From Ornithinibacter sp. (GTDB taxonomy: Bacteria > Actinomycetota > Actinomycetes > Actinomycetales > Dermatophilaceae), in assembly GCA_029266735.1 (NCBI GenBank), contig JAQSWG010000017.1, positions 1 through 43,644 of the forward strand: a DNA stretch of 43,644 nt, in the 5' to 3' direction. Under the pieces are notes generated by a model. The model saw nothing but the letters and a program-made list of their open reading frames with translations. It did no database searches and was not told the origin of the DNA. This document shows positions 16,518 through 24,592 of the stretch, in pieces. A program made the translations under genes and the position numbers. Numbering within the stretch: the first letter of the stretch is position 1; every line of letters begins with the position of its first letter.

Positions 16518-16767
16518 CGGTCCATTGTGGCGGTGCCGACGGACTCGGGTCTGGCCGGTGCGTCTCCGTGCTCTCGTCCGCTGCGGCGGTCTCGTCGGCC
16601 TTCGGGTCTGGTCCACCTGCTCGGATGGCGGCGACCTGCGCCGGGGGCGGTGCGACACCAACGCCATCCGGGCTGGCCGACCAGAGCCCGGCGGGTGAAC
16701 CAGACCCCCGGCTGCACCTCAGGAGGTGCACGGGCCAGCGTTCCGGGGCGTCTCGTAGCCTGTCCAC
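16518..16767 (+). promoter_or_regulatory. divergent regulatory gap with small palindrome
   Basis: The longest gap in the window lies between divergent GT87 and large membrane protein genes. It contains the -10 TAGCCT (16756-16761) six bases before the GTG at 16768. A perfect palindrome is also present: TGCACCT (16713-16719), a 4-base spacer, then AGGTGCA (16724-16730), about 40 bp upstream of the -10. No convincing small ORF or RNA was seen in the rest. Confidence 0.45.
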
Positions 16768-18939
16768 GTGCTGCGCCGAACCCTCGCCGTCATGGTCGCC
16801 CTCGCGACCGTGGTGGCGGGGTTCCTGGTCGGGGCGCTGACCTGGGCTCCCGACGCCGCTGCCGCCGAGCCGTCGGGGGCTGTGGTCGTCGTCGGCACGG
16901 GGGGGATCAGCTGGTCCGACGTCTCGGAGGAGACCACCCCGAACCTGTGGCTGCTGCTGCGCGACGGCTCCTCCGCGGCCCTGTCGGTCCGCTCGGTCCA
17001 CTCCAACACGTGCCCCGCCGACGGGTGGCTCGGACTCTCCGCCGGGGGCCGGGCGGCCGCGCCCCGGCCCGGCGACGCGCCGAACCCCGTGGAGCGACCG
17101 TGCCCGGACCCCCCGGAGGTGGTGGACGGCGTGGTGTCCGAGTGGCCCGCGTACGAGGAGGCGGCCGCCGCCGAGCGGTTCGACGCAGAGCTCGGGCTGC
17201 TCGGTGACAGCGCCGCCGCGGGTGGGCTGTGCCTCAAGGCCATCGCCCCCTGGGGGCCGGTGGGGGGTGCCCGCTCCGACGGGAGCATCGACCGGCCGGT
17301 CGCCTGGTCCAGCGAGGGGATGCTCGAGGACCTCAACGGCTGCCCGGTGACCCTCGTCGACGTCGGGTCGCTGAGGGACCCGGACGAGGTCGCCGAGGGC
17401 GAGACGGTCACGGCCTCCCGCGAGGAACAGCTCACCGCGATCGACACCCGCATCGGGCAGGTCATCGAGGCGGGTCCCAACGGGGCGGACTACCTCGTGG
17501 CCTCGCTCTCCGACGCGGGCACGAGCGAGCGGCTGCAGATGGTCGTGGCCAGGGGCCCGCACTTCGGCCCGGGCGTGCTGGTGTCCAGCTCGACCCGGCA
17601 GGCCGGGCTGGCACAGGCGCAGGACCTGACCGCGACCGTCCTCGCCGCGGTCGGCCTGCCCGTGCCGGATGCCGTGGGCGGCGCCCCCCTCACGAGTGAG
17701 CCGGCGCCGGACAACTCCCAGGGCCGGGCGGAGGACCGCCTCACCGACCTCGTCGACTACGACGAGGCAAGCCACGACGTCCACGACCTCGTCGAGCCGT
17801 TCTTCACCGTCTTCGCCTACGGCCAGCTCGTCATCTACCTCCTCGTGCTGCTCGTGTGGAAGGGCCGCATCGGCTCCGAGCGCAGCCGGGTGACCGTGCT
17901 CTCGCGCGTCCGGGTGCTCGCGGTGGCCGCGGCCTCGGTGCCGGTCTCGACGTTCCTGGCCAACCTCATCCCCTGGTGGCGGTTCCCGCTCGAGATGCTG
18001 GCGATCGTCGCGTCGGTGGGCCTCTTCGTCGCCATCATCGCGACGGTCGCCCTGCGCGGGCCGTGGCGACACTGGTCCCTCGGCCCGATGGCGGTCGTGT
18101 CGGCGGTGACCATGGTCGTGCTCGCGGTGGACGTCATCACGGGGTCACGTCTCCAGCTCTCGTCCCTCATGGGGCTCCAGCCCGTCGTCGCCGGCCGGTT
18201 CTACGGCATGGGCAACTCGACCTTCGCGCTGTTCGCCACCGCGACGATCCTGCTGTCCACCGCCGTCTCCTCGATGCTGGTCCTCGCGGGTCGGCAGCGG
18301 GCGGCCGCCGTCGCGGTGGTCCTGCTCGGTGCCTTCGCGGTCGTCGTGGACGGTGCGCCGTTCTGGGGTGCTGACGGCGGTGGGCCACCAGCGTTGATCC
18401 CGGGCCTCGCCTACCTCGTGTTCGCCTCGCTCGGCCTTCGCATGACGTGGGGCCGGGCCTTCGCCGTCCTCCTCGGTGTCGTGGCGCTCTTCTTCCTCGT
18501 GGCCGGGGGCGACTGGCTGAGGGCGCCGGCCGACCGCAGCCACCTCGGCCGGTTCATCCAGGCCATCCTCGACGGCAACGCGATGGACATCGTCGTGCGC
18601 AAGGGCCAGCAGAACCTCGACATCCTCCTCGGCAACGCGCCCCTGACCCTGCTCGTCCCCGCCGCCCTGCTCTTCGTCATCTACATGCTCGCTCGACCGA
18701 CGTCGTGGGGATCCCGGGCGATGCAGCGCTCCTACGCCCAGGCGCCCACCTTGCGCGCTGGGCTCATCGCGCTGCTCATCACGCTGACGATCGGCTTCCT
18801 CATCAACGACTCGGGCGTGGCCATCCCCGCGGTCGGGGCCACCCTCGCCGTGCCGCTCATCGTGTCGGTGGCGATGTACGACCTGCTCGACGAGGCACGC
18901 GCGGTCGCCGTGACCAGGTCCGCACGCCGGCGGCGATGA
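16768..18939 (+). CDS. large membrane protein with extracytoplasmic domain, envelope locus
   Basis: A 723-residue protein. A signal-anchor helix opens it (RTLAVMVALATVVAGFLVGA). About 330 residues predicted outside the membrane follow: VVVVGTGGISWSDV, HSNTCPADGWLGLSAGGRA, and a late VVARGPHFGPGVLV. About nine helices follow, with YGMGNSTFALFATATILL and INDSGVAIPAVG. The soluble part loosely resembles an alkaline-phosphatase/sulfatase-like fold, with an early Gly-rich strand and an invariant-looking Asn-Thr-Cys. That is inference from pattern only. Such proteins are conserved in Actinobacteria but uncharacterised. Flanking mannosyltransferase-like genes suggest a role in lipoglycan or wall polymer processing. 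The start is leaderless, and the tail overlaps the convergent GT-C gene by 83 bp. Confidence 0.75.
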   Translation: MLRRTLAVMVALATVVAGFLVGALTWAPDAAAAEPSGAVVVVGTGGISWSDVSEETTPNLWLLLRDGSSAALSVRSVHSNTCPADGWLGLSAGGRAAAPRPGDAPNPVERPCPDPPEVVDGVVSEWPAYEEAAAAERFDAELGLLGDSAAAGGLCLKAIAPWGPVGGARSDGSIDRPVAWSSEGMLEDLNGCPVTLVDVGSLRDPDEVAEGETVTASREEQLTAIDTRIGQVIEAGPNGADYLVASLSDAGTSERLQMVVARGPHFGPGVLVSSSTRQAGLAQAQDLTATVLAAVGLPVPDAVGGAPLTSEPAPDNSQGRAEDRLTDLVDYDEASHDVHDLVEPFFTVFAYGQLVIYLLVLLVWKGRIGSERSRVTVLSRVRVLAVAAASVPVSTFLANLIPWWRFPLEMLAIVASVGLFVAIIATVALRGPWRHWSLGPMAVVSAVTMVVLAVDVITGSRLQLSSLMGLQPVVAGRFYGMGNSTFALFATATILLSTAVSSMLVLAGRQRAAAVAVVLLGAFAVVVDGAPFWGADGGGPPALIPGLAYLVFASLGLRMTWGRAFAVLLGVVALFFLVAGGDWLRAPADRSHLGRFIQAILDGNAMDIVVRKGQQNLDILLGNAPLTLLVPAALLFVIYMLARPTSWGSRAMQRSYAQAPTLRAGLIALLITLTIGFLINDSGVAIPAVGATLAVPLIVSVAMYDLLDEARAVAVTRSARRRR

Positions 18940-20380
18940 CGACGACCCACAGGGCCAGGCCGACCCACGGGACGACGCCGCGTCGGACGCCGAGGGTCAG
19001 CTCCTCCACCGCCGGGGTCATCCCGAGCACCCGCCCGGGGACGTAGGCGATGGCCGACGCCGTGAGGCGGGCCAGCGCGACGAGGTCGACGAGGCCGGGC
19101 AGCACGGCCGGGAGGGCGCACCAGACGAGGAGGTCGTACCAGGGCAGCGAGTACGGCGCGGCCAGGGAGTAGGCGAGCGCCAGGCAGGCCGTGACCCACA
19201 GGGCGATGGCCGCGAGGTGGGCGGGGCCGGAGGTGAGGGCCGGGTCGGGCCCCGTCGGCGCCGGGAGGGCGGGGCGGCTCACCATCAGCAGACAGGCCGC
19301 GAGCACGACCGCAACCACCGCCGCAGCCAGGACGATCCCTGACCTGGTGGTGTCGTCACCCACCGTGTCCCGCCCCCACTCGAGCACCGGCCGCCACGGG
19401 GTCGCGAGCGACACCGCCCGTCGTGACCGCTCCAGCTGGTCGAAGACGTGCGGGCCGGCCCAGACGTGGAGGGCGCCGGCGACGACGGCGAAGGAGGCGA
19501 GGAGGGAGCCCACGAGCCGCACGAGCAGCGCCGAGCGGTGACCCACCACCCACCACCCGGTGACGACGGCCAGCCCGACGACGGCATACGTGAGCTTCGT
19601 CGACGCCGCGAGCGCCGTAGACGCCCCGGCCAGGGCCGCCCCCACCGCATCGGGCCGCAGGGCCGCGGCGGCCACGGCCAGGACGACGAGGGCCGCTGCC
19701 ACGGTGTCGATGTGGGCGCCGAGCACCCCGACCCCGAGGACGAGCGGGTTGAGCGTCCACAGCACGTCGACCCGACCGTGGAGGTCGGCAGCCAGCACCC
19801 GCCGCAGCGCCGCCCGCACGACCAGCCAGGCGAGGACGACGAGCAGCTGCCACACCCAGACGCCCTGGCGCAGCGAGTCGCCACCCGCGAAGGCCGCGAG
19901 CCCGTGGAGGAGCGTCCCGAAGGGCCCGTAGACGCTGGGCTCGGTCGTCCACGGCTCCTCGACCCGGCTCGTGACCGGGTCCGCCCCACCGGCCCACTCG
20001 ACCGGGGCCTCGAGCCACGGGTCACCACCACCGACGAGGATTCGGCCGTAGGCGAGGTAGTTGACGTGGTCCGCCGAGCCGAACGGTGCCGTGACCAGGG
20101 CCAGGCCCCCCAGCAGGACGGGGACCGCCCACGTGCGCAGGGCCGGAGCGTGCGTCCGCAGCCCCGCCAGCACCGCGGCAGCGCCGACGAGGTATGCCGT
20201 CCAGAGCACTGCCGTCACCGCGCCGGGTCCCAGCGTCACCGGGACGAGGGCGGCCGGCGCCCAACCGCGCGGGAACAGGTCCAGCTGGGCGGCGTTGGGA
20301 CGGGAGGCGCCGACGAGGAGGAGCAGGGTGACCGAGACACCCACGAGGAGCGGGTGGACCCGGGTCAGCCTCGATGCCAC
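18857..20380 (-). CDS. GT-C mannosyltransferase-like membrane protein
   Basis: A 507-residue polytopic membrane protein of GT-C type, resembling actinobacterial polyprenol-phosphate-mannose-dependent alpha-mannosyltransferases. After two hydrophobic segments it has FGSADHVNYLAYGRILVGGG and a GPFGTLLHGLAAF loop, typical of these enzymes. About twelve helices are predicted. The start is GTG at 20378-20380, overlapping the GT2 gene by 16 bp, so the two are coupled. The GT2 product may make the lipid-linked sugar used by this enzyme. Its 3' end overlaps the convergent membrane-protein gene by 83 bp. Donor and acceptor are inferred from family and context only. Confidence 0.8.
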   Translation of the reverse strand: MASRLTRVHPLLVGVSVTLLLLVGASRPNAAQLDLFPRGWAPAALVPVTLGPGAVTAVLWTAYLVGAAAVLAGLRTHAPALRTWAVPVLLGGLALVTAPFGSADHVNYLAYGRILVGGGDPWLEAPVEWAGGADPVTSRVEEPWTTEPSVYGPFGTLLHGLAAFAGGDSLRQGVWVWQLLVVLAWLVVRAALRRVLAADLHGRVDVLWTLNPLVLGVGVLGAHIDTVAAALVVLAVAAAALRPDAVGAALAGASTALAASTKLTYAVVGLAVVTGWWVVGHRSALLVRLVGSLLASFAVVAGALHVWAGPHVFDQLERSRRAVSLATPWRPVLEWGRDTVGDDTTRSGIVLAAAVVAVVLAACLLMVSRPALPAPTGPDPALTSGPAHLAAIALWVTACLALAYSLAAPYSLPWYDLLVWCALPAVLPGLVDLVALARLTASAIAYVPGRVLGMTPAVEELTLGVRRGVVPWVGLALWVVVIAAGVRTWSRRPRVPRRAGRTSPPTR

Positions 20381-21108
20381 GGCCGCCAGCCGCGCCGGAC
20401 GAGCGCCAGCCAGACGTCGCGGTACTGGCCGGCGCGGTGCAGGTGCCCTCGCCAGTCCGACCCGCTGACCCGGTGCTGGAGCCGGCACGGGACCTCGAGG
20501 ACGGTGAGGCCCGCCCTCAGCACGTCGACGGTGAGCGCGGTCTCCACGCCCCAGCCGCGAGCGAGGGGCGTGGCGGCGGCGTAGGCGGCCGGGCTGAGGC
20601 ACCTCATCCCGGACAGGGGCTGGACGGCGCGGAAGCCGGTGAGTGACTCGATGCCCCGGCGCGACAGCCCGACGACGAGCCCACGACCTCCCCCGGCGGT
20701 GAGCTGGGCCGGCAGGGTGGCGATCGTCATGTCGGCGGCGCCGTCGAGCACCGCGGCGGCGAGGACGCCCAGGTTGCTCGCCGTCTCCTCGAGGTCACCG
20801 TCGACGAAGAGGAGCGCGGCCGGCCAGGCGGCGTCCGCGTCCACGGCCGCCTCGTCGCCCTCGAGCTCGCGCACCCGGCGGACCCCCGTCTCGAGCGCCG
20901 CTGCCTTGCCCCGGTTCCTCTCGTGCCGGACGACGACGGCACCCGCGGCCTCCGCCGCCCGCGACGTGTCGTCGGTGCTGCCGTCGTCGACGACGACGAC
21001 CCGACCGACCTGCGGCAGCGAGCGCACGGCATCCACGGTGGTGGCGATCCGGTCGGCCTCGTTCTTGCACGGGACCACGGCTGCCACCTTCCCGGCGAGG
21101 GCACTCAT
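20365..21108 (-). CDS. family 2 glycosyltransferase
   Basis: A 247-residue GT-A type glycosyltransferase (GT2). AAVVPCKNEADRIATTVDAV opens the nucleotide-binding fold, VVVVDDGSTDDT carries acidic donor-site residues, and LLFVDGDLEE provides the DxD-like metal motif. Family relatives include polyprenyl-phosphate mannose synthases and glucosyl-3-phosphoglycerate synthases; without C-terminal membrane helices this looks like a soluble form. It overlaps the downstream GT-C gene and begins 11 bp after the DUF5926 stop, so one operon seems likely. No Shine-Dalgarno is obvious at the ATG (21106-21108). Confidence 0.85.
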   Translation of the reverse strand: MSALAGKVAAVVPCKNEADRIATTVDAVRSLPQVGRVVVVDDGSTDDTSRAAEAAGAVVVRHERNRGKAAALETGVRRVRELEGDEAAVDADAAWPAALLFVDGDLEETASNLGVLAAAVLDGAADMTIATLPAQLTAGGGRGLVVGLSRRGIESLTGFRAVQPLSGMRCLSPAAYAAATPLARGWGVETALTVDVLRAGLTVLEVPCRLQHRVSGSDWRGHLHRAGQYRDVWLALVRRGWRPWHRG

Positions 21109-21118
21109 CGCGCCGCGC

Positions 21119-22012
21119 TCAGCGGAGGGTCACCTGGCGGCTGAGGAGCCCCGACCGCGCCCGGCGCTCGTCGGCGTCGAGCGGCTGCTCCACGGCGAGG
21201 GCTGCGGCATACCGCTCGCCCCAGGCGGTGAGCTCTTCCTCGTAGTCGCCGGCCTCGAGGGACGGGTCGAGGTCCCACACGGGCACGAGCAGCCCGCAAG
21301 CCCGGAAGGCCCCGAGCAGTCGGGTGTCGCCGCCGAGACCGTCGGTTCCCGCCGCGTGCAGCCGGGACAGCGCGTCGGTGGCGGCGTCCTCGTCGTCGGG
21401 GAGCACGAGGCGGATGTGGGTGCGGTCGCCGATGCGGACCCAGTACGCCGAGGGCAGCGCCGCCATCCGGGTGGTCGGGACCACCGTCTCGTTGGCACGC
21501 TCCAGCGACGCGGCGGCATCGCCCTCGAGGTCCTGGCCCTCGACCCAGAAGTCGAAACCCTCGTGCACGGTGACGTCGAAGGGCGTGTCCTCCACGAGGA
21601 GGTCCTGGAGGCGGGGACTCTCGCGGGTCACCGGTGGCGTCGTCAGCACCGGCTGGCCGACCTCCGCCGAGAGCGCCGCGAGGAGCTGGGCCGCGAGGTC
21701 CCGGGACGCGTCACCACTCGCGCTCCCGGACTGGGTGCCGATGAGCACCGCGCCGTCGGCGCGGTGCAGGCCGGGCCAGGCCATGGGCAGGACGGTCGCG
21801 ACGGTCACCTCGGCCGGTGCGCCCTCGGGGACGTGTTCAGGGCGAACCGTCACCGGCGCCGTCGCGGCCGGCAGGATCTCGCGCATCGCGACCCAGTCGG
21901 TCTCCCCCGGGAGCCCGGCGAAGGGCCGCCGCTCGAACGGGACCGGAGCCGGTCGGGCACGACCGGAGGTGCCGGAGTCGGAGCGACGCGCACGTCGGGA
22001 TGCCTTGCCCAT
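21119..22012 (-). CDS. DUF5926 family protein
   Basis: A 297-residue cytoplasmic protein conserved in Actinobacteria, function unknown. A short basic N-terminus (MGKASRRARRS) is followed by FERRPFAGLPGETDWVAMRE, the characteristic beginning of the DUF5926 family, and then a mixed alpha/beta body without membrane segments. The start ATG 22010-22012 is chosen over the GTG three codons upstream because TAGGGT (complement of 22020-22025) lies seven bases before the ATG, overlapping that GTG. It likely heads the minus-strand operon with the GT2 and GT-C genes. Confidence 0.85.
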   Translation of the reverse strand: MGKASRRARRSDSGTSGRARPAPVPFERRPFAGLPGETDWVAMREILPAATAPVTVRPEHVPEGAPAEVTVATVLPMAWPGLHRADGAVLIGTQSGSASGDASRDLAAQLLAALSAEVGQPVLTTPPVTRESPRLQDLLVEDTPFDVTVHEGFDFWVEGQDLEGDAAASLERANETVVPTTRMAALPSAYWVRIGDRTHIRLVLPDDEDAATDALSRLHAAGTDGLGGDTRLLGAFRACGLLVPVWDLDPSLEAGDYEEELTAWGERYAAALAVEQPLDADERRARSGLLSRQVTLR

Positions 22013-22019
22013 GCGCGCC

Positions 22020-22025
22020 ACCCTA
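22020..22025 (-). promoter_or_regulatory. -10 box, leaderless DUF5926 gene
   Basis: TAGGGT on the minus strand, seven bases before the ATG at 22012. It overlaps an alternative upstream GTG and so argues against that start. Confidence 0.55.
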
Positions 22026-22055
22026 GTGCGACCGGGATGCGCCCCCGGCGCGTGC

Positions 22056-22574
22056 TCAGGTCGCGCGGCGGCGGCTGGGGCCGCCCATGGTGGCCCACAC
22101 GACGTTGCCGGTGCGGTCCTCGGTGACCCCCCACTCGTGCGCGATCGACCGCACGATCCGCAACCCGCGACCCGACGACAGCCACACGGTCCTCGGGGCC
22201 GGGCGGGGGAGGCTCTCGCCGCCGCCGTCGGTCACCTCGACCTCGACGACGTCCCCGCGGATCTTCCACCGGACGCGGATCGTGCCGTCCGAGAGCGGGC
22301 GGGCGTGACGGACGGCGTTGGTCAGCAGCTCGGACGCGACGATCTCGGCCTCGTCGATGAGCGACTCCGGCAGGTCGCGGTTCTGCAGGTCGTTGACCAC
22401 CTCGCGCCGGACCTTGCCGACGGAGGCCGGTTCGTGCGGTGCGCGCAGGGTGCAGACGATGCTGTCGACGCCCGGGCCGGGGGACTCGGTGACGACGAGG
22501 CCGCTCTCACCCGTGCGTCCGATGGCGCCGGGGTCGTCCGCCTCGTGGTCGGTGTGGGACAGGTGCGGGGTCAC
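22056..22574 (-). CDS. RsbW-like ATP-binding protein (anti-sigma / serine kinase type)
   Basis: A 172-residue protein. After ~40 polar residues it carries a GHKL ATPase domain of the RsbW class (HATPase_c_2): the N box EAEIVASELLTNAVRHA, the G1 box VEVTDGGGES, and the G2 box SGRGLRIVRSIAHEWGV. Such proteins bind sigma factors or phosphorylate anti-anti-sigma proteins, and in Actinobacteria many orphan copies act in stress or development. No partner sigma-B or STAS gene is adjacent; the nearest sigma factor, at 23519, is an ECF type not known to pair with RsbW. GTG start (22572-22574) lies eight bases after TAAGGT. Confidence 0.88.
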   Translation of the reverse strand: MTPHLSHTDHEADDPGAIGRTGESGLVVTESPGPGVDSIVCTLRAPHEPASVGKVRREVVNDLQNRDLPESLIDEAEIVASELLTNAVRHARPLSDGTIRVRWKIRGDVVEVEVTDGGGESLPRPAPRTVWLSSGRGLRIVRSIAHEWGVTEDRTGNVVWATMGGPSRRRAT

Positions 22575-22582
22575 GGCGACAC

Positions 22583-22588
22583 ACCTTA
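22583..22588 (-). promoter_or_regulatory. -10 box formed from the GDPD stop codon
   Basis: TAAGGT on the minus strand begins with the TAA stop of the glycerophosphodiesterase gene. It lies eight bases before the GTG of the RsbW-like gene. Confidence 0.5.
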
Positions 22589-23476
22589 GCCGGAGCCAGC
22601 GATCCGCGAGACAACTCGGCCGGGTCGGTTGGTGATGATGACGTCGACCCCGAGGTCGAGGCAGCGGTCGATGTCCTCCTCCTTGTCGACCGTCCAGACG
22701 TACACCTCGTGACCGCGGCGCTGGAACGCCCGGACGACCTTGGGCTTGCGCAGCAGGCGCACGTTCAGGCCGACGCTCGTCACCTCGTGGGGCAGCGAGC
22801 CCTTGAGGGCGAGCGAGGGCACTCCCGGCTCCACGAGGTAGACGAGCGGCAGGTCGGGGGCGAGGCGCTGCATCCGCGCGAGGGCGCGCTGCGAGAACGA
22901 CATCATCCGCACGTGCGGCCGGTGGGGCTGGTCCCCGTCGGTGAGGTCCAACAGTCGCAGCACCTGCACGAGCGCGCGCTCCACGTCACCCCCGTGCCGG
23001 GTCGGGTGCTTGGTCTCGATGAGGGTGACCACCTCCTGCCGGGTGTCCACGAGCGTGTCGAGGAGCCGCCGGAGGGTCAGCAGACGGCCGCGCTCCGGGT
23101 CCTTCTCGGGTCGCTCGGCGTCCAGCTTGCTGCGCATCGTCGTCTTCCAGGACGCCCAGTCGAGCTCCTCCAGCCGCGCCAGCTCGAGGGTCGAGACGGC
23201 TCCTGCCCCCGTCGACGTACGGTCGACCCGGCGGTCGTGCACGCAGACGAGGTGATGGTCGGCGGTGAGCCGCACGTCGCACTCGACGCCGTCGGCACCG
23301 TGGTCGAAGGCGCGCCGGTAGGCGGCGAGGGTGTGCTCCGGCTCCTCGTCGCTGGCTCCCCGGTGGGCGATGACGAGCGGGTGTCGGCGCCGCTCCTCGC
23401 GCGGAGCCGGCTCGACGTTCACGCCCTCATCCTTCCCCCCACCGCCCGGACTTGTGCCGGGAGGGTCACCTGACAC
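22586..23476 (-). CDS. glycerophosphodiester phosphodiesterase
   Basis: A 296-residue TIM-barrel enzyme hydrolysing glycerophosphodiesters to glycerol 3-phosphate and an alcohol. The catalytic start is LVIAHRGASDEEPEHTLAAY, followed by GADGVECDVRLTADHHLVCVHD, giving the His pair and acidic metal ligands of GDPD proteins. VTLIETKHP, VYVWTVDKEED and DVIITNRPG complete the barrel. No signal peptide, so it is cytoplasmic. The start is probably GTG 23474-23476, though a GTG about 20 codons later (VNVEPAP) is possible. It is divergent from the ECF sigma gene with a 42-bp gap. It may recycle head groups from phospholipid turnover. Confidence 0.93.
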   Translation of the reverse strand: MSGDPPGTSPGGGGKDEGVNVEPAPREERRRHPLVIAHRGASDEEPEHTLAAYRRAFDHGADGVECDVRLTADHHLVCVHDRRVDRTSTGAGAVSTLELARLEELDWASWKTTMRSKLDAERPEKDPERGRLLTLRRLLDTLVDTRQEVVTLIETKHPTRHGGDVERALVQVLRLLDLTDGDQPHRPHVRMMSFSQRALARMQRLAPDLPLVYLVEPGVPSLALKGSLPHEVTSVGLNVRLLRKPKVVRAFQRRGHEVYVWTVDKEEDIDRCLDLGVDVIITNRPGRVVSRIAGSG

Positions 23477-23518
23477 GCCGCCTGCTCACACGCGCGAGCG
23501 GCATACCGTTGCACCATC

Positions 23519-23995
23519 GTGAGCCTCCCGCCCTTCCAGCACCTCGTCGACGACCACTGGCGCGACGTCGCCCGCCTCGCCCACGCGCTGGCGCCCGGTC
23601 ACGGTGAGGACGTCGCCCAGCAGGCGTGGACCCAGGCGCTCGCCGCCTACCCGCGGCTCACCCACGCCCGGAACCTCCGGTCGTGGCTCCTCACGATCAC
23701 CCACCGCTGCGCGATGGACCACCACCGCTCGGCCCGGCGCACGACTCCGCACGACGACGTCTCGACACTGGCCGAGGCCCCTGTGCTCGGCCCGCCCGAG
23801 CTGCCGGACGGCGACCTGTGGGCTCGCGTCGGGGCGCTGCCCGTGCGTCAGCGCGATGCCCTCGTGCTGCGCTTCGTCGGCGACCTCGACCACCGGGCCG
23901 TCGCGGCCGCGCTCGGCACCTCGCCGGGCATGAGCCGTCGGCTCGTCAGCGACGCGATCGCCACCCTCCGCCTCGACCTCCAGGACCTGCCATGA
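23519..23995 (+). CDS. ECF-type RNA polymerase sigma factor
   Basis: A 158-residue sigma factor with region 2 (FQHLVDDHWRDVARLAHALA to LRSWLLTITHRCAMDHHR) and region 4 (LPVRQRDALVLRFVGDLDHR and a helix-turn-helix in VAAALGTSPGMSRRLVSDA). It is short, with no C-terminal extension and no adjacent anti-sigma gene. The stop overlaps the alkyltransferase start as ATGA, so the pair is an operon, suggesting it helps regulate alkylation repair. TACCGT at 23504-23509 lies nine bases before the GTG, so the message could be leaderless or have a very short leader. The gene is divergent from GDPD. Confidence 0.9.
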   Translation: MSLPPFQHLVDDHWRDVARLAHALAPGHGEDVAQQAWTQALAAYPRLTHARNLRSWLLTITHRCAMDHHRSARRTTPHDDVSTLAEAPVLGPPELPDGDLWARVGALPVRQRDALVLRFVGDLDHRAVAAALGTSPGMSRRLVSDAIATLRLDLQDLP

Positions 23996-24570
23996 CGAAC
24001 CCCTTCACCGCCTTCGACCCCCCGCTGGCCGGCCCGCCCACGCTGCCGCCGACAGACGTCTCGTATGCCGTCGAGGACACCGAGGTCGGCCGGCTCCTTC
24101 TCGCCGTCCGGGCGGACGGCGCCCTCGTGACCTGCACCTACGTGGGCGACACGGCGGCCGAGGACCGCTGGCTCGAGCGTCTCGCGGTGGCGGTCAGCCC
24201 GCGGGTGCTGCGCCACCCCGCCTCGACCGACTCCGCGCGCCGGGCGCTCGCGGCATACCTCTCGGGCTCGGCCCGGTCGGTCGACGTCCCCACCGACCTC
24301 TCGCTGGCCTCCCCCTTCCAGCGGACGGTGCTCACCGGCCTCGCTGCCCGGGTGGGATACGGCGAGCGGACGACGTATGCCGCACTCGCCGGCGCCGTGG
24401 ACCGGCCGGGTGCGGCCCGGGCGGTCGGCACCGCCCTCGGGGGCAACCCGCTGTGCATCGTGCTGCCGTGCCACCGGGTGCTTCCCGCGTCCGGCGGGGT
24501 CGGGGGGTACGCGGGTGGGCCGGCCGCCAAGGAGCACCTGCTCGCGCTCGAGGCGGCCCACACCGGCTGA
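23992..24570 (+). CDS. ogt: methylated-DNA--protein-cysteine methyltransferase
   Basis: A 192-residue suicide DNA-repair protein that moves the alkyl group from O6-alkylguanine to its own cysteine. The active-site block IVLPCHRVLP places the acceptor Cys near residue 160. Upstream are the FQRTVLTGLAARVGYGERTTY helix-turn-helix region and ARAVGTALGGNP. The N-terminal ~80 residues form the usual non-catalytic domain without Ada-type zinc cysteines. Translation is coupled to the upstream ECF sigma factor by ATGA. It ends 22 bp before the convergent Nudix gene. Confidence 0.95.
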   Translation: MTNPFTAFDPPLAGPPTLPPTDVSYAVEDTEVGRLLLAVRADGALVTCTYVGDTAAEDRWLERLAVAVSPRVLRHPASTDSARRALAAYLSGSARSVDVPTDLSLASPFQRTVLTGLAARVGYGERTTYAALAGAVDRPGAARAVGTALGGNPLCIVLPCHRVLPASGGVGGYAGGPAAKEHLLALEAAHTG

Positions 24571-24592
24571 GGAGCGTGGCCCCGTCGGCCGG

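Noticed and set aside
15634-18072. 812-codon minus-strand open frame
   Set aside because: It crosses GT87, the divergent promoter gap and the membrane-protein gene; composition is shadow-like and no domains are visible.
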